DNA of 64,000 bases from Fictibacillus solisalsi (lineage in GTDB: Bacteria; Bacillota; Bacilli; Bacillales; Fictibacillaceae): contig NZ_FNHW01000006.1 in NCBI RefSeq assembly GCF_900103485.1, positions 62,001 through 126,000 on the forward strand. Direction: 5' to 3'. This document shows, in pieces, positions 44,409 through 52,912 of this stretch. A program made the position numbers and the translations under genes. Position 1 is the first letter of the stretch; each line of letters opens with the position of its first letter. The notes under the pieces are model-generated. The model ran no database searches. It was not told where the DNA came from and saw nothing but the letters and a program-made list of their open reading frames with translations.

Positions 44409-44590
44409 CATTCGTATAAATTTGGGAATATGGCCCAAAAGTTTCTACCAGGCTGCCGTAAATGGCCTGACTACGAAGGTACATGGAATTATATATCAGA
44501 TTTGCAGCAGCTGCAGCAGGTTTGTCATATCTTCTTCCATTCCCTTTGTATGTTAGCTCAAGGCAGAAACAAACGCCTTGAGCTTTTTTG
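44409..44590 (+). ncRNA. Purine (guanine-class) riboswitch of pbuG
   Basis: The aptamer spans about 44409-44479: P1 TTCGTA / TACGAA, P2 TTGGG with loop AATATGG, GTTTCTACC, CCGTAAATGG and GACTACG, with the guanine-specifying C. The expression platform ends in a 10-bp hairpin, AGCTCAAGGC / GCCTTGAGCT (44555-44584), followed by TTTTT. Nearly identical core to the guaA element. Confidence 0.93.
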
Positions 44591-44623
44591 TTTTTTCATT
44601 CTAGTGAAATCAGGGGGATTTAC

Positions 44624-45922
44624 ATGAAGAACTACTTCAACTTCGACAAACACGGTACCACGTACCGCAAAGAATTTATCGCAGGACTGACAACCTTCCT
44701 GTCCATGGCGTATATCCTTTTTATCAACCCGTCTGTATTGGGTGAAACAGGAATGGACAAGGGCGCCGTGTTTACAGCAACAGCGCTGGCTGCGGCATAT
44801 GGAACGTTATTTATGGGACTTGTGGCCAAGTATCCGATTGCACTGGCACCCGGAATGGGACTGAACGCGTTCTTTACGTTTTCCGTCGTGCTTGGCATGG
44901 GGATTCCTTGGCAGACCGCTCTTTCTGGTGTTTTGTTATCCGGACTTATTTTTATTGCGATTACCATTTTTAAAATTCGTGAAACAATCATTAACGCGAT
45001 TCCGGTTGAACTGAAATACGCTACCGCGTGCGGAATCGGTTTGTTCATTGCCTTTATCGGTTTAAAGAGTGCAGGGATTGTCGTATCCAATGAAGCAACA
45101 TTCGTAGGGCTTGGCCACTTGACGAAGCCGGATACACTTCTTGCGATTTTCGGATTCATCGTAACCATTTTGATGGTAGTGCGCGGTGTGCGCGGCGGAA
45201 TTTTCTACGGAATGGTGATCACCGCTGTTGTGGGGATGATCTTCGGACTGATCGATGCACCTTCCAAAATTGTAGGTTCTGTTCCAAGTCTTGCGCCAAC
45301 CTTTGGCGAAGCATTCACGAACTTCGATAAAGTCTTTACGCCGCATATCATTGTCGTTGTATTAACGTTCTTCTTCGTTGATTTCTTTGATACAGCTGGA
45401 ACGATCATGGCAGTAGCGAGCCAGGCCGGAATCATGAAAGACAACAAGCTTCCGCGTGCCGGACGTGCGTTGTTGGCGGATTCCTCTGCAATTGTGGTTG
45501 GTGCAACCCTTGGTACATCATCCACCACTGCTTACATCGAGTCAGCTTCTGGCGTTGCAGCAGGCGGACGGACAGGTTTTACTTCGGTTGTAACGGGTTT
45601 GTTCCTGTTATTAGCGTTGTTTTTCTCACCGCTGTTGGTAGTAGTCACGCCAGCGGTAACCGCTCCGGCTTTGATTGTGGTCGGTGTGCTCATGGTTGGT
45701 GTGCTTGGCAAGATTGAATGGGAAAAGCTTGAGATTGCTGTACCCGCATTCTTGACGATCATTGCGATGCCGCTCACCTATTCAATTGCCACAGGAATCG
45801 CGCTCGGGTTCGTCATGTACCCGGTAACGATGCTTGTAAAAGGCCGCGCCAAAGAAATTCACCCGATTATGTATGTATTATTTGTCATCTTCGTTTGTTA
45901 CTTTGCCTTCTTGGTGGAGTAG
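44624..45922 (+). CDS. pbuG: Guanine/hypoxanthine permease (NCS2 family)
   Basis: A 432-residue AzgA/PbuG-type purine transporter with about 12 helices. It has the start FDKHGTTYRKEFIAGLTTFLSMAYILFINP, APGMGLNAFFTFSVV in an early helix, FFVDFFDTAGT and the TSSTTAYIESASGVAAGGRTG loop. It imports hypoxanthine and guanine with protons. The ATG at 44624 follows AGGGGG; the frame extends to 44588 without a site. Riboswitch control fits a purine importer. Confidence 0.95.
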   Translation: MKNYFNFDKHGTTYRKEFIAGLTTFLSMAYILFINPSVLGETGMDKGAVFTATALAAAYGTLFMGLVAKYPIALAPGMGLNAFFTFSVVLGMGIPWQTALSGVLLSGLIFIAITIFKIRETIINAIPVELKYATACGIGLFIAFIGLKSAGIVVSNEATFVGLGHLTKPDTLLAIFGFIVTILMVVRGVRGGIFYGMVITAVVGMIFGLIDAPSKIVGSVPSLAPTFGEAFTNFDKVFTPHIIVVVLTFFFVDFFDTAGTIMAVASQAGIMKDNKLPRAGRALLADSSAIVVGATLGTSSTTAYIESASGVAAGGRTGFTSVVTGLFLLLALFFSPLLVVVTPAVTAPALIVVGVLMVGVLGKIEWEKLEIAVPAFLTIIAMPLTYSIATGIALGFVMYPVTMLVKGRAKEIHPIMYVLFVIFVCYFAFLVE

Positions 45923-45931
45923 GAAGACGGA

Positions 45932-45970
45932 GAAAAATCCCGGACAGGAAGTACTGTCCGGGATTTTTTT
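45932..45970 (+). terminator. Terminator of pbuG
   Basis: A perfect 14-bp stem (AAAATCCCGGACAG and its complement), 6-base loop, then Ts. Confidence 0.95.
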
Positions 45971-46123
45971 ATGACTGGAAAACACTGTATTAAAAAACAG
46001 GAAATAGGGAAATAGTCACATAGTAAGCTGGATTGCTCATCTGACCTACACTTTTCCAGTTTTTTTTCTTACAATATAGAGTAGGAACTAACTAAAACTA
46101 TTAAACTAGGGGACGGAAAATAA

Positions 46124-46891
46124 ATGGATTATCGCCTTCAAGCAACGCAACAAACACCCGCCTATATTATGTACTTGCTCGACATCAGTGCCTCGATGAA
46201 CCAGTTGATGGATGCGGGGAACGGCCAGGAAAAAAGACGCATCGATGTGGTGACGAGTGCACTGAATTCAGCCATCCGGCAGATGGTGTTCCGGTCAACA
46301 AAAGGAAGCCGGCTGAGCCCGCGCTATAAGGTTTCGATCCTGGCATACAGCGACAACGTTTTTGATGTGCTCGGCGGCATCAAGAGCATAGATGAGCTCG
46401 CCCGTATGAAGCCGCTCGATAACGTTCAGACTCAGCGTCTGACGAATACGGCCAAGGCGTTTTCAGCTGCTGAAAAAATTCTGCTTCAGGAACTGGACAA
46501 GATGAAGGATTGTCCGACACCTTTAATTTGCCACATGACAGACGGTGCTTATACAGGGGAGGATCCAGAGCCGATTGTGCAGCGGATTATGAATCTTTCC
46601 GTGCCGGACGGCAAAGTGCTCGTCGAAAACATTTTTATCTCGGATGAAATTTTGTCCAAGCCTATTGAGAATTCGAAAAAATGGCCCGGCATCATGTATG
46701 AAACCGTGCTGGAGGAAGACTATGGCAACAAGCTGAAGCGTCTGTCGAGCCCTCTCCCGGAAAGCTACCGTGAAATGATGATTGAAACCGGATATAAAAT
46801 TGAACCGGGAGCGCTGATGATGCTGCCAGGCACGAATGCCGACCTGGTTTCGCTTGGCTTTCAAATGTCTGCCGCTACACCTGTACGATAA
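46124..46891 (+). CDS. vWA-domain protein of the type VII secretion-like locus
   Basis: A 255-residue cytoplasmic von Willebrand A domain protein. The MIDAS metal site is seen as DISAS (residues 20-24), with further ligands in the QTQRLTNTAKAF region and HMTDGAYTGEDP. It has no signal peptide. It begins a run of same-strand genes (phosphatase, YukD-like, EssC-like, WXG100) with short gaps. vWA domains mediate metal-dependent protein contacts; here it may bind a phosphorylated or secreted partner. Such a protein is not part of the standard YukE/YukD/YukC/YukBA/YueB set. Confidence 0.82.
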   Translation: MDYRLQATQQTPAYIMYLLDISASMNQLMDAGNGQEKRRIDVVTSALNSAIRQMVFRSTKGSRLSPRYKVSILAYSDNVFDVLGGIKSIDELARMKPLDNVQTQRLTNTAKAFSAAEKILLQELDKMKDCPTPLICHMTDGAYTGEDPEPIVQRIMNLSVPDGKVLVENIFISDEILSKPIENSKKWPGIMYETVLEEDYGNKLKRLSSPLPESYREMMIETGYKIEPGALMMLPGTNADLVSLGFQMSAATPVR

Positions 46892-46917
46892 AAATCCAAC
46901 CGGTTTGAGGTGAATTC

Positions 46918-47712
46918 ATGTACACGTTCTACAGTGACCAAAAGAAAGAAACACCGGTATCCTCGGTGTACCGGGATCCCTTTTCGATTCGATACGGCTA
47001 TGCGCGGGCAAACGAGACTCAGGAAGCAGACGATTTCGGACAGGATTTTCTCGCATTTGAAGTAAAGGAAAGAAGCCTTGTGTTTGCTGTATGCGACGGG
47101 GTCAGCCTGTCGTTTTGCGGAGATTTGGCTGCCCGTTTTTTATCCGAAGAGCTCCTTCAATGGCTGGGGAGCCGGACACCTGAAGAGTTAAAGGACGAGA
47201 TTATTATCAAAGAAAAGCTGACAGAACACCTCGGTCAGCTGACGGCCAAAGGGACAGAGGCGATCCGAAGGCACCGGCTGCCGGGTTCGATGCCTCCTAT
47301 CCTGAGGGAAGTTCTGGAGGAGAAACGAACGAATGGCAGTGAGACGATGTTTTTGTGCGGACGGATCGACATGGCCGATGACATCACGCATGAGGCTCAT
47401 GTTTTTCTCGCTTCATCCGGAGATTTGCGGCTCAGGCTCTGGGGTCATACTGAAGAGATTTCAAATCCACATATCACTTCGGACACGAAAAAGCGCTGGT
47501 CCACTAAAGACGGCATCATTGGCGGGGAGATTCAAATCGCAACGGGAGGCATGCTCAAAGACACACGGCGGATTGCGGTTTATTCGGATGGATTTGCAGC
47601 GATCGATGGTTTAAAGACATTGCCTTCGACGGATCAGCTGCAGATTCTTGTGAAAAAATCGCTGCAATCCCCATTAAGTGATGATCTTTCCTTTTTGGAT
47701 ATCGCCTGGTAG
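46918..47712 (+). CDS. PP2C-like Ser/Thr protein phosphatase
   Basis: A 264-residue PP2C-type protein. Metal-site motifs are visible though divergent: DDFGQD (about 39-44), VFAVCDGVSLS (Asp, about 57-67), FLASSGDLRLRLW and the C-terminal VYSDGFAAIDGL...SDDLSFLDI, with final Asp in SDD. It likely removes phosphates placed by the kinase-like protein at 55709. The ATG follows GAGGTGA. The gap to the YukD-like gene is only 15 bases. Confidence 0.8.
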   Translation: MYTFYSDQKKETPVSSVYRDPFSIRYGYARANETQEADDFGQDFLAFEVKERSLVFAVCDGVSLSFCGDLAARFLSEELLQWLGSRTPEELKDEIIIKEKLTEHLGQLTAKGTEAIRRHRLPGSMPPILREVLEEKRTNGSETMFLCGRIDMADDITHEAHVFLASSGDLRLRLWGHTEEISNPHITSDTKKRWSTKDGIIGGEIQIATGGMLKDTRRIAVYSDGFAAIDGLKTLPSTDQLQILVKKSLQSPLSDDLSFLDIAW

Positions 47713-47727
47713 GGAGGAAGAAGCAGT

Positions 47728-48087
47728 ATGGAAGATATTATTTTGACATTTATACATAATGATCAGGAGCGGGATTTGCGCCTGCCCAATCATCTGGAAA
47801 GTAAAAAAATCGCCGAGGCGCTTCATGAATGGCTCGGGTTTGAGCGGGGCTGGGGAGAGGAGCCCTATGACCTGGAATATTCCTTTAACCAGAAGAACTG
47901 GTTCAGACTGGAGAAAAAGAAATCGCTGAGCGAGGCAGGCATCTGGGATGGAACATTTATGCGATTTTGCCGGGAAGGGCAGTCGTCTCTGCCAAAAGAA
48001 GATGACTTTGTTGCCGATGGACATACAGAAGAGGATCAGGCCCAGGTTCAGGCTGAAAGCGGCTACGCCTGGAAAATTATTGAATAG
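47728..48087 (+). CDS. YukD/EsaB-like ubiquitin-fold protein
   Basis: A 119-residue protein. The N-terminal about 80 residues fit a ubiquitin-like fold of the YukD/EsaB type (ILTFIHNDQERDLRLPNH start; KSLSEAGIWDGTFMRF close to the end of the fold, comparable to the 'L...gi.dGd.L.l' ending of the family). An acidic tail of about 35 residues follows. YukD/EsaB are essential small partners of EssC-type ATPases. Its stop lies 11 bases before the EssC-like start. Confidence 0.75.
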   Translation: MEDIILTFIHNDQERDLRLPNHLESKKIAEALHEWLGFERGWGEEPYDLEYSFNQKNWFRLEKKKSLSEAGIWDGTFMRFCREGQSSLPKEDDFVADGHTEEDQAQVQAESGYAWKIIE

Positions 48088-48098
48088 GAGTGGACGGG

Positions 48099-51000
48099 AT
48101 GAGAAAATCGCCGTATTTTAAACGGGCACCGCGGCTTAAGCTGGCAATGCCGTCAGGAAGAATGATCGTCCACCGCCCAAAAGCGGAACCGAGTGAACCG
48201 AAGTTTTCGTTCGAATCAATGATCATACCGATCTTTCTGACCCTCGCAACGGTCGGGATCATGTACTACATCTCAAAAACGATGTACAACAGCGCGAGCT
48301 ATGCCATTTTTATGATGGCGATGAGCATTCCAATGCTGGGCTCATATATTGCGACGATTGTAATTTTTTTCAAGAAAAAGAAGACGTACCGGCTCGAAGT
48401 AGAGCAGTTGCACAACGAATATTACGAGCAGATCAAAAAGCATCATGCCGAAATTGAAGATTTAAAAAACAGGCAGTCTCAGTTTTTGCGGGACAAAGAT
48501 CCGAACCCTCAAGATTGTGTGCGCAGGATTGCCGACCGCAAAAGCTCGCTCTGGGAACGGGCGTATAACTCTGAAGACTTTATGGATTTGAGGCTCGGCC
48601 TGGGTTCCCGTCCGTTTCAGATGGAGATTGAGGTACCGGCGCAGGATGGGTATGACGTGAACCCGCTGATTGCGGAGGCGCAAAAGCTGCAGGCCGAATA
48701 CCGGGAGCTGCAGAATGTTCCGGTATCCATTCCGCTGCAGGAAAAGCGCGTGGTCGGCTTGGTTGGGGACCGCGGAGATATCCTTGAAATGGCCCGTGTG
48801 CTGGCCCTTCAGCTTGTTACCCACCAGTCTCCGGAAGAGGTGAAGCTCGTGACCGCTTATATGGAAAACGAGAGCGGGCAGTGGGACTGGATGAAGTGGC
48901 TTCCGCACGTGTGGGATGAAGACCGCGAGCGCCGCTATGTGGCAGAAGGAAAGCTCATGACCCAGAAGCTGTTTGAGCGGCTTTACAGTAAGCTCAATAT
49001 CCGCAGGCTTGAGCAGGAGGGGAAAGACAGCAATGACGTGATCCACGTGCCGGAATATGTGTTCTTTTTGCCAAGCTTGGCGCTGCTGGAGGATGATTCC
49101 CTCCTGCCGCTCATTTTAAAGCAAGGGGATGCAATCGGTGCGTCTGCCGTGCTGCTGGCGCCGGCAAAGGAAGCGCTTCCGATGGAGTGCGAGCTCATTG
49201 TGGAAGTGCGGGACGGTGTGGCTCAGCTCTACGAGACGTTCTCCAATGATGAGGATGAAGTTGTTTATTTTACTGGTTCCGAAAAAATAGCCATTGATCA
49301 TTTCTCCCTTATTGAAGCACAGAATATGTCACGAATGATTGCCCCGCTCAGGGTGAAGCAGTCTTCAGCCGGTGTGATTCCAAAAGTGCTTTCCTTCCTG
49401 GACATGTACGGGGTCAAAAAGGTGGAAGAGCTTGAAGTCATAAACAAATGGAACGAAAACCGCTATCCGGACACGCTGCCGGTTCCGATCGGTGTAAGAG
49501 AAGGGCGTAAGCCGGTTTATTTGAACATACACGACAAGATTGAAATGAAGGGGCATGGACCCCACGGATTGATGGCGGGTACGACCGGATCCGGAAAGAG
49601 TGAGGTCATCCAGTCGATGATTCTTTCGCTTGCGGCCACTTACCATCCGCATGACATGGCGTTCATGCTGATCGACTATAAAGGCGGCGGAATGTCCAAC
49701 ACGTTCCAAGAGCTTCCGCATGTAGTGGCCACGATCACGAACCTCGAGGATCCGAACCTGATCAACCGGGCCAAAATATCGCTTCGTGCTGAGCTTGAAC
49801 GGCGGCAGAAGCTGTTTAACCGTGCGGGCAACATCCAGCATATTGATGAATACTTCAAGTCGGAGTGGAAGACGAAAGAACCGCTGCCGCATTTGTTTAT
49901 TATTATTGATGAATTTGCCCAGCTGAAAAAAGACCAGCCGGAGTTCATGGACGAGCTCATTTCCATTGCTGCAATCGGACGTACGCTTGGGGTCCATCTT
50001 CTGCTGGCCACCCAAAAGCCAGCCGGTGTGGTTGACGATAAAATATGGAGTAACTCGAGGTTTCGTATCTGTCTGCGCGTGCAGGATGACAATGACAGCC
50101 GAGAAATGATCAAGATTCCGAATGCATCTAGCATCAACGTACCGGGACGTGCCTATTTTCAGGTCGGCAATAATGAAGTACTCGAATACTTCCAGTCCGC
50201 CTGGAGCGGAGCCGGCTATTATCCGGAAAGTGATGAAGAAAACAATACCATCGCTATTTCCGAAGTGAAGCTGGATGGGACGGATGAGGTGCAGAAGAAA
50301 ATTAATACCGACAGTAAAACTGCGGAAAAACAAATACAGGTGCTCATCCGCTATATGAAGGAAGAAGCGGAAAAGAACGGGGTTCGGCCTCTTCCGGGAC
50401 CATGGCTGCAGCCGCTGCCAGAAAGTCTGCTGATCACCCGCCTGGTGGATACGGATCACTGGACGTCAGACAGATGGAATGAAGAGGGAAAATGGATGGA
50501 GCCGGTCGCCGGAATCATTGATGACGTCGAAAACCAGGATCAATATCCGCTTCACATTGATTTGAAGGAAGGGCATCTGATGGCATTTGGCATGCCGGGA
50601 ACAGGGAAAACAACGTTCCTGCAGTCTGTGCTGCTGTCGCTGTTCCATCATCACGGTCCGCGTGATCTGTATACCTATATTATTGACTTCAGCCGGCAGA
50701 TGAAGGACTTTTCCCGTTTCCCGCAGGTGGGCGGTGTTGTACATGAAGAAGATAGCGAAAAAATGCAGCGCCTGTTCCGTTATTTCCTGAAGGAACTGCA
50801 AGCGCGCAAAGAGCTTTTTTCCAATGAAGGGGTAAGTTCCCTGGAAACGTACCGCAGCATCACGAAAAAATCACTGCCGGTGCTATTGCTCTGCATTGAT
50901 GGCTATCACCGGTTCCGGTCTACGTTTGAGTTTGAAAATGAAAGGCTCGAAACCATCCTTCGGGAAGGGGCCACATACGGTTTACTTGTGTTTGTGACGG

Positions 51001-52127
51001 CGAACCAGACCAATGACATGTACGAGCGATACCGAAGCAATTTTACGTCCATGGTGGCGTTTGAGCTTGCGGATCCGACCGATTATTACTATGCGGTCGG
51101 ACGGCCGAATTTTGAAGCGGTCAACCTGCCTGAGGGCCGGGGCTTTGTAAAGGGCCATAACCCGCCGCACATTTTCCAGGCGATGCTTCCTTACAAGGGC
51201 GGAAGCGAGCTTGAGAAGGTGTCCTTTATCCGCGAATTGTCAGGAAAAATGATGGAGGAAGCGAAGAATGAACGGGCCAAGCCGATCCAGCTGCTGCCGG
51301 GCGAAGTTTCGCTCAACCAGCTGCTCGATGAGTTTCCGCCAGCCGATACAAAGCTTTTGCCGTATGGTATTGATGTGGAAGATCTCGATATTCAGTCACT
51401 GGATCTGGATGACGCGGACCATGTCTTTGTGACGGGCCGTGTGGAATCGGGCAAAACATCGCTGCTTCAGTCTCTCTCCTTGTCCATGATGTTCCAGTAC
51501 CGGCCGGACCAAATTGATCTCTATTTGATCGAAATGGAGCCGCAGTCCAAGGGGATCATGAGCATGGCCGGCTTTCCGCATGTCAAGGGATATGCCACTG
51601 ATTTCATGCAGGCAAAGGAGCTGTTTAATGAAATCGCCGCAAAAATGGACGAGCGCAAGGCCCGCAGTCTTTCCTTCGGATGGGGAAGCGGGCAGGAGGA
51701 AAATGTCTACTCTCCGGTCGTAATTGTGATCGATGACGCAGAGAACTTCATGCAGCAGATGAACATGGATTTTGAAATCAAGGATCATCTGGAAAAGCTG
51801 ACAAGGGAAGCACGTCAGAAGAACATTCACTTTATAATGGCCGGTTCACTTACGGGCATGAACAGCTATATGCATGATGCATGGTTTATGAACATCAAGA
51901 AAAAGTTCGCTGGCTTCCTGTTGGGCTCCACCTTAAGCAACGATCTGTATTTCTTTAACATGCGCCTTCCGCATGCGGAGACGGATAAGGAGCTTCCTGC
52001 AGGCGACGGATTTATTATTAAAGGAAAGCATACAAGGATTAAGGCGGCCCTTCCGTATATTACTGTGGAAGAACAGCGCCAATGGGAGTCTATAGTCCGT
52101 GATAATAACCAAGTTTTAGAAATGTAA
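48099..52127 (+). CDS. EssC/EccC-like FtsK-SpoIIIE ATPase of type VII secretion, without FHA domains
   Basis: A 1342-residue motor protein. A short basic N-terminus is followed by two membrane segments (about 45-62 and 70-90), a coiled linker and three FtsK/SpoIIIE ATPase domains. Walker A motifs are GTTGSGKS (near 493), GMPGTGKT (near 829) and GRVESGKT (near 1112), with Walker B in LFIIIDEF, VLLLCIDGY and VVIVIDDA. The family couples ATP to WXG100 substrate export. B. subtilis YukBA and S. aureus EssC are nearer 1480-1500 residues, with FHA domains before the membrane helices; here that part is absent. The ATG at 48099 follows AGGAG by 8 bases. Confidence 0.92.
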   Translation: MRKSPYFKRAPRLKLAMPSGRMIVHRPKAEPSEPKFSFESMIIPIFLTLATVGIMYYISKTMYNSASYAIFMMAMSIPMLGSYIATIVIFFKKKKTYRLEVEQLHNEYYEQIKKHHAEIEDLKNRQSQFLRDKDPNPQDCVRRIADRKSSLWERAYNSEDFMDLRLGLGSRPFQMEIEVPAQDGYDVNPLIAEAQKLQAEYRELQNVPVSIPLQEKRVVGLVGDRGDILEMARVLALQLVTHQSPEEVKLVTAYMENESGQWDWMKWLPHVWDEDRERRYVAEGKLMTQKLFERLYSKLNIRRLEQEGKDSNDVIHVPEYVFFLPSLALLEDDSLLPLILKQGDAIGASAVLLAPAKEALPMECELIVEVRDGVAQLYETFSNDEDEVVYFTGSEKIAIDHFSLIEAQNMSRMIAPLRVKQSSAGVIPKVLSFLDMYGVKKVEELEVINKWNENRYPDTLPVPIGVREGRKPVYLNIHDKIEMKGHGPHGLMAGTTGSGKSEVIQSMILSLAATYHPHDMAFMLIDYKGGGMSNTFQELPHVVATITNLEDPNLINRAKISLRAELERRQKLFNRAGNIQHIDEYFKSEWKTKEPLPHLFIIIDEFAQLKKDQPEFMDELISIAAIGRTLGVHLLLATQKPAGVVDDKIWSNSRFRICLRVQDDNDSREMIKIPNASSINVPGRAYFQVGNNEVLEYFQSAWSGAGYYPESDEENNTIAISEVKLDGTDEVQKKINTDSKTAEKQIQVLIRYMKEEAEKNGVRPLPGPWLQPLPESLLITRLVDTDHWTSDRWNEEGKWMEPVAGIIDDVENQDQYPLHIDLKEGHLMAFGMPGTGKTTFLQSVLLSLFHHHGPRDLYTYIIDFSRQMKDFSRFPQVGGVVHEEDSEKMQRLFRYFLKELQARKELFSNEGVSSLETYRSITKKSLPVLLLCIDGYHRFRSTFEFENERLETILREGATYGLLVFVTANQTNDMYERYRSNFTSMVAFELADPTDYYYAVGRPNFEAVNLPEGRGFVKGHNPPHIFQAMLPYKGGSELEKVSFIRELSGKMMEEAKNERAKPIQLLPGEVSLNQLLDEFPPADTKLLPYGIDVEDLDIQSLDLDDADHVFVTGRVESGKTSLLQSLSLSMMFQYRPDQIDLYLIEMEPQSKGIMSMAGFPHVKGYATDFMQAKELFNEIAAKMDERKARSLSFGWGSGQEENVYSPVVIVIDDAENFMQQMNMDFEIKDHLEKLTREARQKNIHFIMAGSLTGMNSYMHDAWFMNIKKKFAGFLLGSTLSNDLYFFNMRLPHAETDKELPAGDGFIIKGKHTRIKAALPYITVEEQRQWESIVRDNNQVLEM

Positions 52128-52256
52128 GAGCGGTCAAGCAGGTACATGTGTACCAAATTGCATAGGAAAAAAGAACGGAAAAGAGTTTCAGATATTTCTA
52201 ACTGGGTAAATGTATTGTATATTTGCCTCATAATGGAAAAAAGGGAGATGAAATGA

Positions 52257-52529
52257 ATGTCAGTAAGAATTCTCGTCACACCAGAAGAACTAGAAGCTAT
52301 CGCACAAAAATTCAGAAGCGGATCCGACAACAGCCGCCAGCAAACACAACAGCTTTACCAGGCACTTCAATCACTTGAAGGTAAATGGGATGGAGCAACG
52401 AAAAAACGCTTCTTCGACCAATTCGAACAATCCCGCCGCCATATGGAGGCTTATGTACAGTTACTTGACAACATCGACCAAGAGCTTCGCCAAATCGCAA
52501 CTCGTTTCCGTACAGTCGACGCACAATAA
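52257..52529 (+). CDS. WXG100 family secreted protein (EsxA/YukE-like)
   Basis: A 90-residue helical hairpin with the turn motif WDG (Trp-44 to Gly-46) between two helices, no signal peptide, and a YxxxD/E-like C-terminal pattern only loosely present. It is the expected small substrate of the EssC-like motor. GGGAG precedes the ATG. A 129-base gap after EssC and a terminator right after the gene suggest a separate, high-level transcript. Confidence 0.92.
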   Translation: MSVRILVTPEELEAIAQKFRSGSDNSRQQTQQLYQALQSLEGKWDGATKKRFFDQFEQSRRHMEAYVQLLDNIDQELRQIATRFRTVDAQ

Positions 52530-52552
52530 GGAATCTGTTGAAAGCAAACCAG

Positions 52553-52588
52553 AAAGACTAGTCAATTCCTTTGGCTGGTCTTTTGTTT
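52553..52588 (+). terminator. Terminator or attenuator after the WXG100 gene
   Basis: The 11-bp stem AAAGACTAGTC / GGCTGGTCTTT with two G-U pairs is followed by TTGTTTT. Its moderate strength would allow some read-through to the downstream genes and keep the WXG100 mRNA in excess. Confidence 0.65.
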
Positions 52589-52618
52589 TGGGAGTTTCCT
52601 AGACATGGGAGGATAAAC

Positions 52619-52888
52619 ATGACCAAACCACATATTGATGCATATGCCATCAACCGGTTGGCACAATCCATACGAGAAGACAGCGAGCGGATAGCCAGGA
52701 TTTCTCATAACTTGAACCAATATCTGCAAGGTACTAGCAATGAATGGGACAGCAAGAGAAAGCAAAAATTTATTCAAAGCCTTGAAGAAAGCAAGGTGAA
52801 AATCAGCAATGCGGCGAGCCTGCTCGGGGAGTTGGCCAATCAGGTAAACAGCATTCCGGGAAAAGTGATTCCAGAACCGGATAAATAG
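52619..52888 (+). CDS. WXG100-like protein with WDS turn
   Basis: An 89-residue protein in which two helices are separated by NEWDSKRKQKF, where the WxG Gly is replaced by Ser. No signal peptide. Start at 52619 by GGGAGG; a longer frame from 52571 is in the preceding terminator. It may form a heterodimer with the canonical WXG100 protein or serve as targeting partner of the next protein, like Lap proteins for LXG substrates. Distinct enough that family tools may miss it. Confidence 0.7.
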   Translation: MTKPHIDAYAINRLAQSIREDSERIARISHNLNQYLQGTSNEWDSKRKQKFIQSLEESKVKISNAASLLGELANQVNSIPGKVIPEPDK

Positions 52889-52912
52889 AAGAGAGTGAGA
52901 GGAGGAGCGGCG

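Noticed and set aside
44312-44590. T-box leader before pbuG
   Set aside because: The core is a purine aptamer; no T-box motif or specifier loop is present.
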